In this document: in pieces, positions 14,439 through 14,665 of the stretch
Layout of the letters: the number at the start of each line of letters is the position of its first letter
Position numbering within the stretch: position 1 is the first letter of the stretch
Origin: Acidobacteriota bacterium
Lineage (GTDB): Bacteria > Acidobacteriota > Terriglobia > UBA7540
Reading direction: 5' to 3'
Assembly (NCBI GenBank): GCA_021789565.1
Contig: JAJYJL010000054.1
Coordinates: 1 to 14,665 of the forward strand
Length of the DNA: 14,665 nucleotides
Position numbers and translations under genes: made by a program
The notes under the pieces: generated by a model
Told to the model about the DNA's origin: nothing
The model's input: the letters and a program-made list of their open reading frames with translations, nothing else
Databases searched by the model: none

Positions 14439-14665
14439 CCTTCCCGGAACGTCAATCTCGTTGCTGCCCTGAAACGATCAGCCAGGCGGTTGAAATGTGG
14501 CGGGCGGGGAAGCTGATGCCCTTTTCTCTGGTAGAATCAGGTTTACAAGGTTTGAACGCAACCGATAGAATGCTCATTTGGCAGACGGGTGCGCCCGTCG
14601 CTTCGATATATGTCAGATATTCTCGCGATTTATCCAGGGTCATTCGATCCGATAACCAGCGGTCA
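14439..14665. other. Intergenic right end of the window
   Basis: No supportable gene lies in these 227 bp. The stretch contains a candidate plus-strand promoter (14542-14571) and a small palindrome GACGGG-TGCG-CCCGTC near 14583-14598, just beyond the promoter where an operator or leader hairpin could sit. The gene it would serve is outside the window. Confidence 0.4.
14542..14571 (+). promoter_or_regulatory. Candidate sigma-70-like promoter reading out of the window
   Basis: TTTACA (14542-14547) and TAGAAT (14566-14571) are separated by 18 bp, close to the -35/-10 consensus in otherwise GC-rich DNA. The direction would feed a gene to the right of the window. Sequence match only. Confidence 0.4.

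Overview
The window is GC-rich bacterial chromosomal DNA with tightly packed genes, several Tat-exported carbohydrate-active proteins and REP-like intergenic palindromes. This combination suggests a soil or peat Acidobacteriota-type bacterium, but no rRNA or marker gene fixes the taxonomy. I support twelve protein genes and no RNA gene, CRISPR array or insertion sequence.

Layout. (1) 1-290: repeat-rich intergenic DNA. (2) 291-2637 (+): an NAD-dependent epimerase/reductase overlapping a membrane protein that joins a phytol/dolichol-kinase-like half to a DUF92 half, the two kinase activities needed to turn a prenol into a prenyl diphosphate. (3) 2782-3852 (+): a lower-GC solitary gene with an Rx4H motif resembling Swt1-type HEPN proteins, probably acquired. 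(4) 4148-6217 (+): RecQ helicase. (5) 6343-9346 (-): a methyltransferase, a diheme cytochrome c and two cupins, all on the minus strand. A divergent MarR regulator (9425-9874, +) lies next to two near-identical 15-bp palindromes. (6) 10048-14438 (+): three consecutive genes with twin-arginine signals: a GHL6/GH42-like glycosidase, a mandelate-racemase-type enolase-superfamily enzyme and a GH16 glucanase-like enzyme, read here as an exported polysaccharide and sugar-acid breakdown locus. (7) 14439-14665: intergenic, with a candidate outgoing promoter.

The most important observation is in the methyltransferase at complement(6343..7128). A simple ORF caller stops it at a TGA (6514-6516), but the same frame continues for 56 more codons of family-like protein to a TAG. 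The TGA sits where ArsM-like methyltransferases carry a conserved cysteine (T-G-C-I-A-G-A-L context). Directly downstream in the mRNA is a perfect 7-bp hairpin with a GGA loop, 17 nt after the TGA, which matches the usual geometry of a bacterial SECIS element. I read it as a selenocysteine-containing ArsM-like methyltransferase with Sec205. The alternative is a nonsense mutation or sequencing error.
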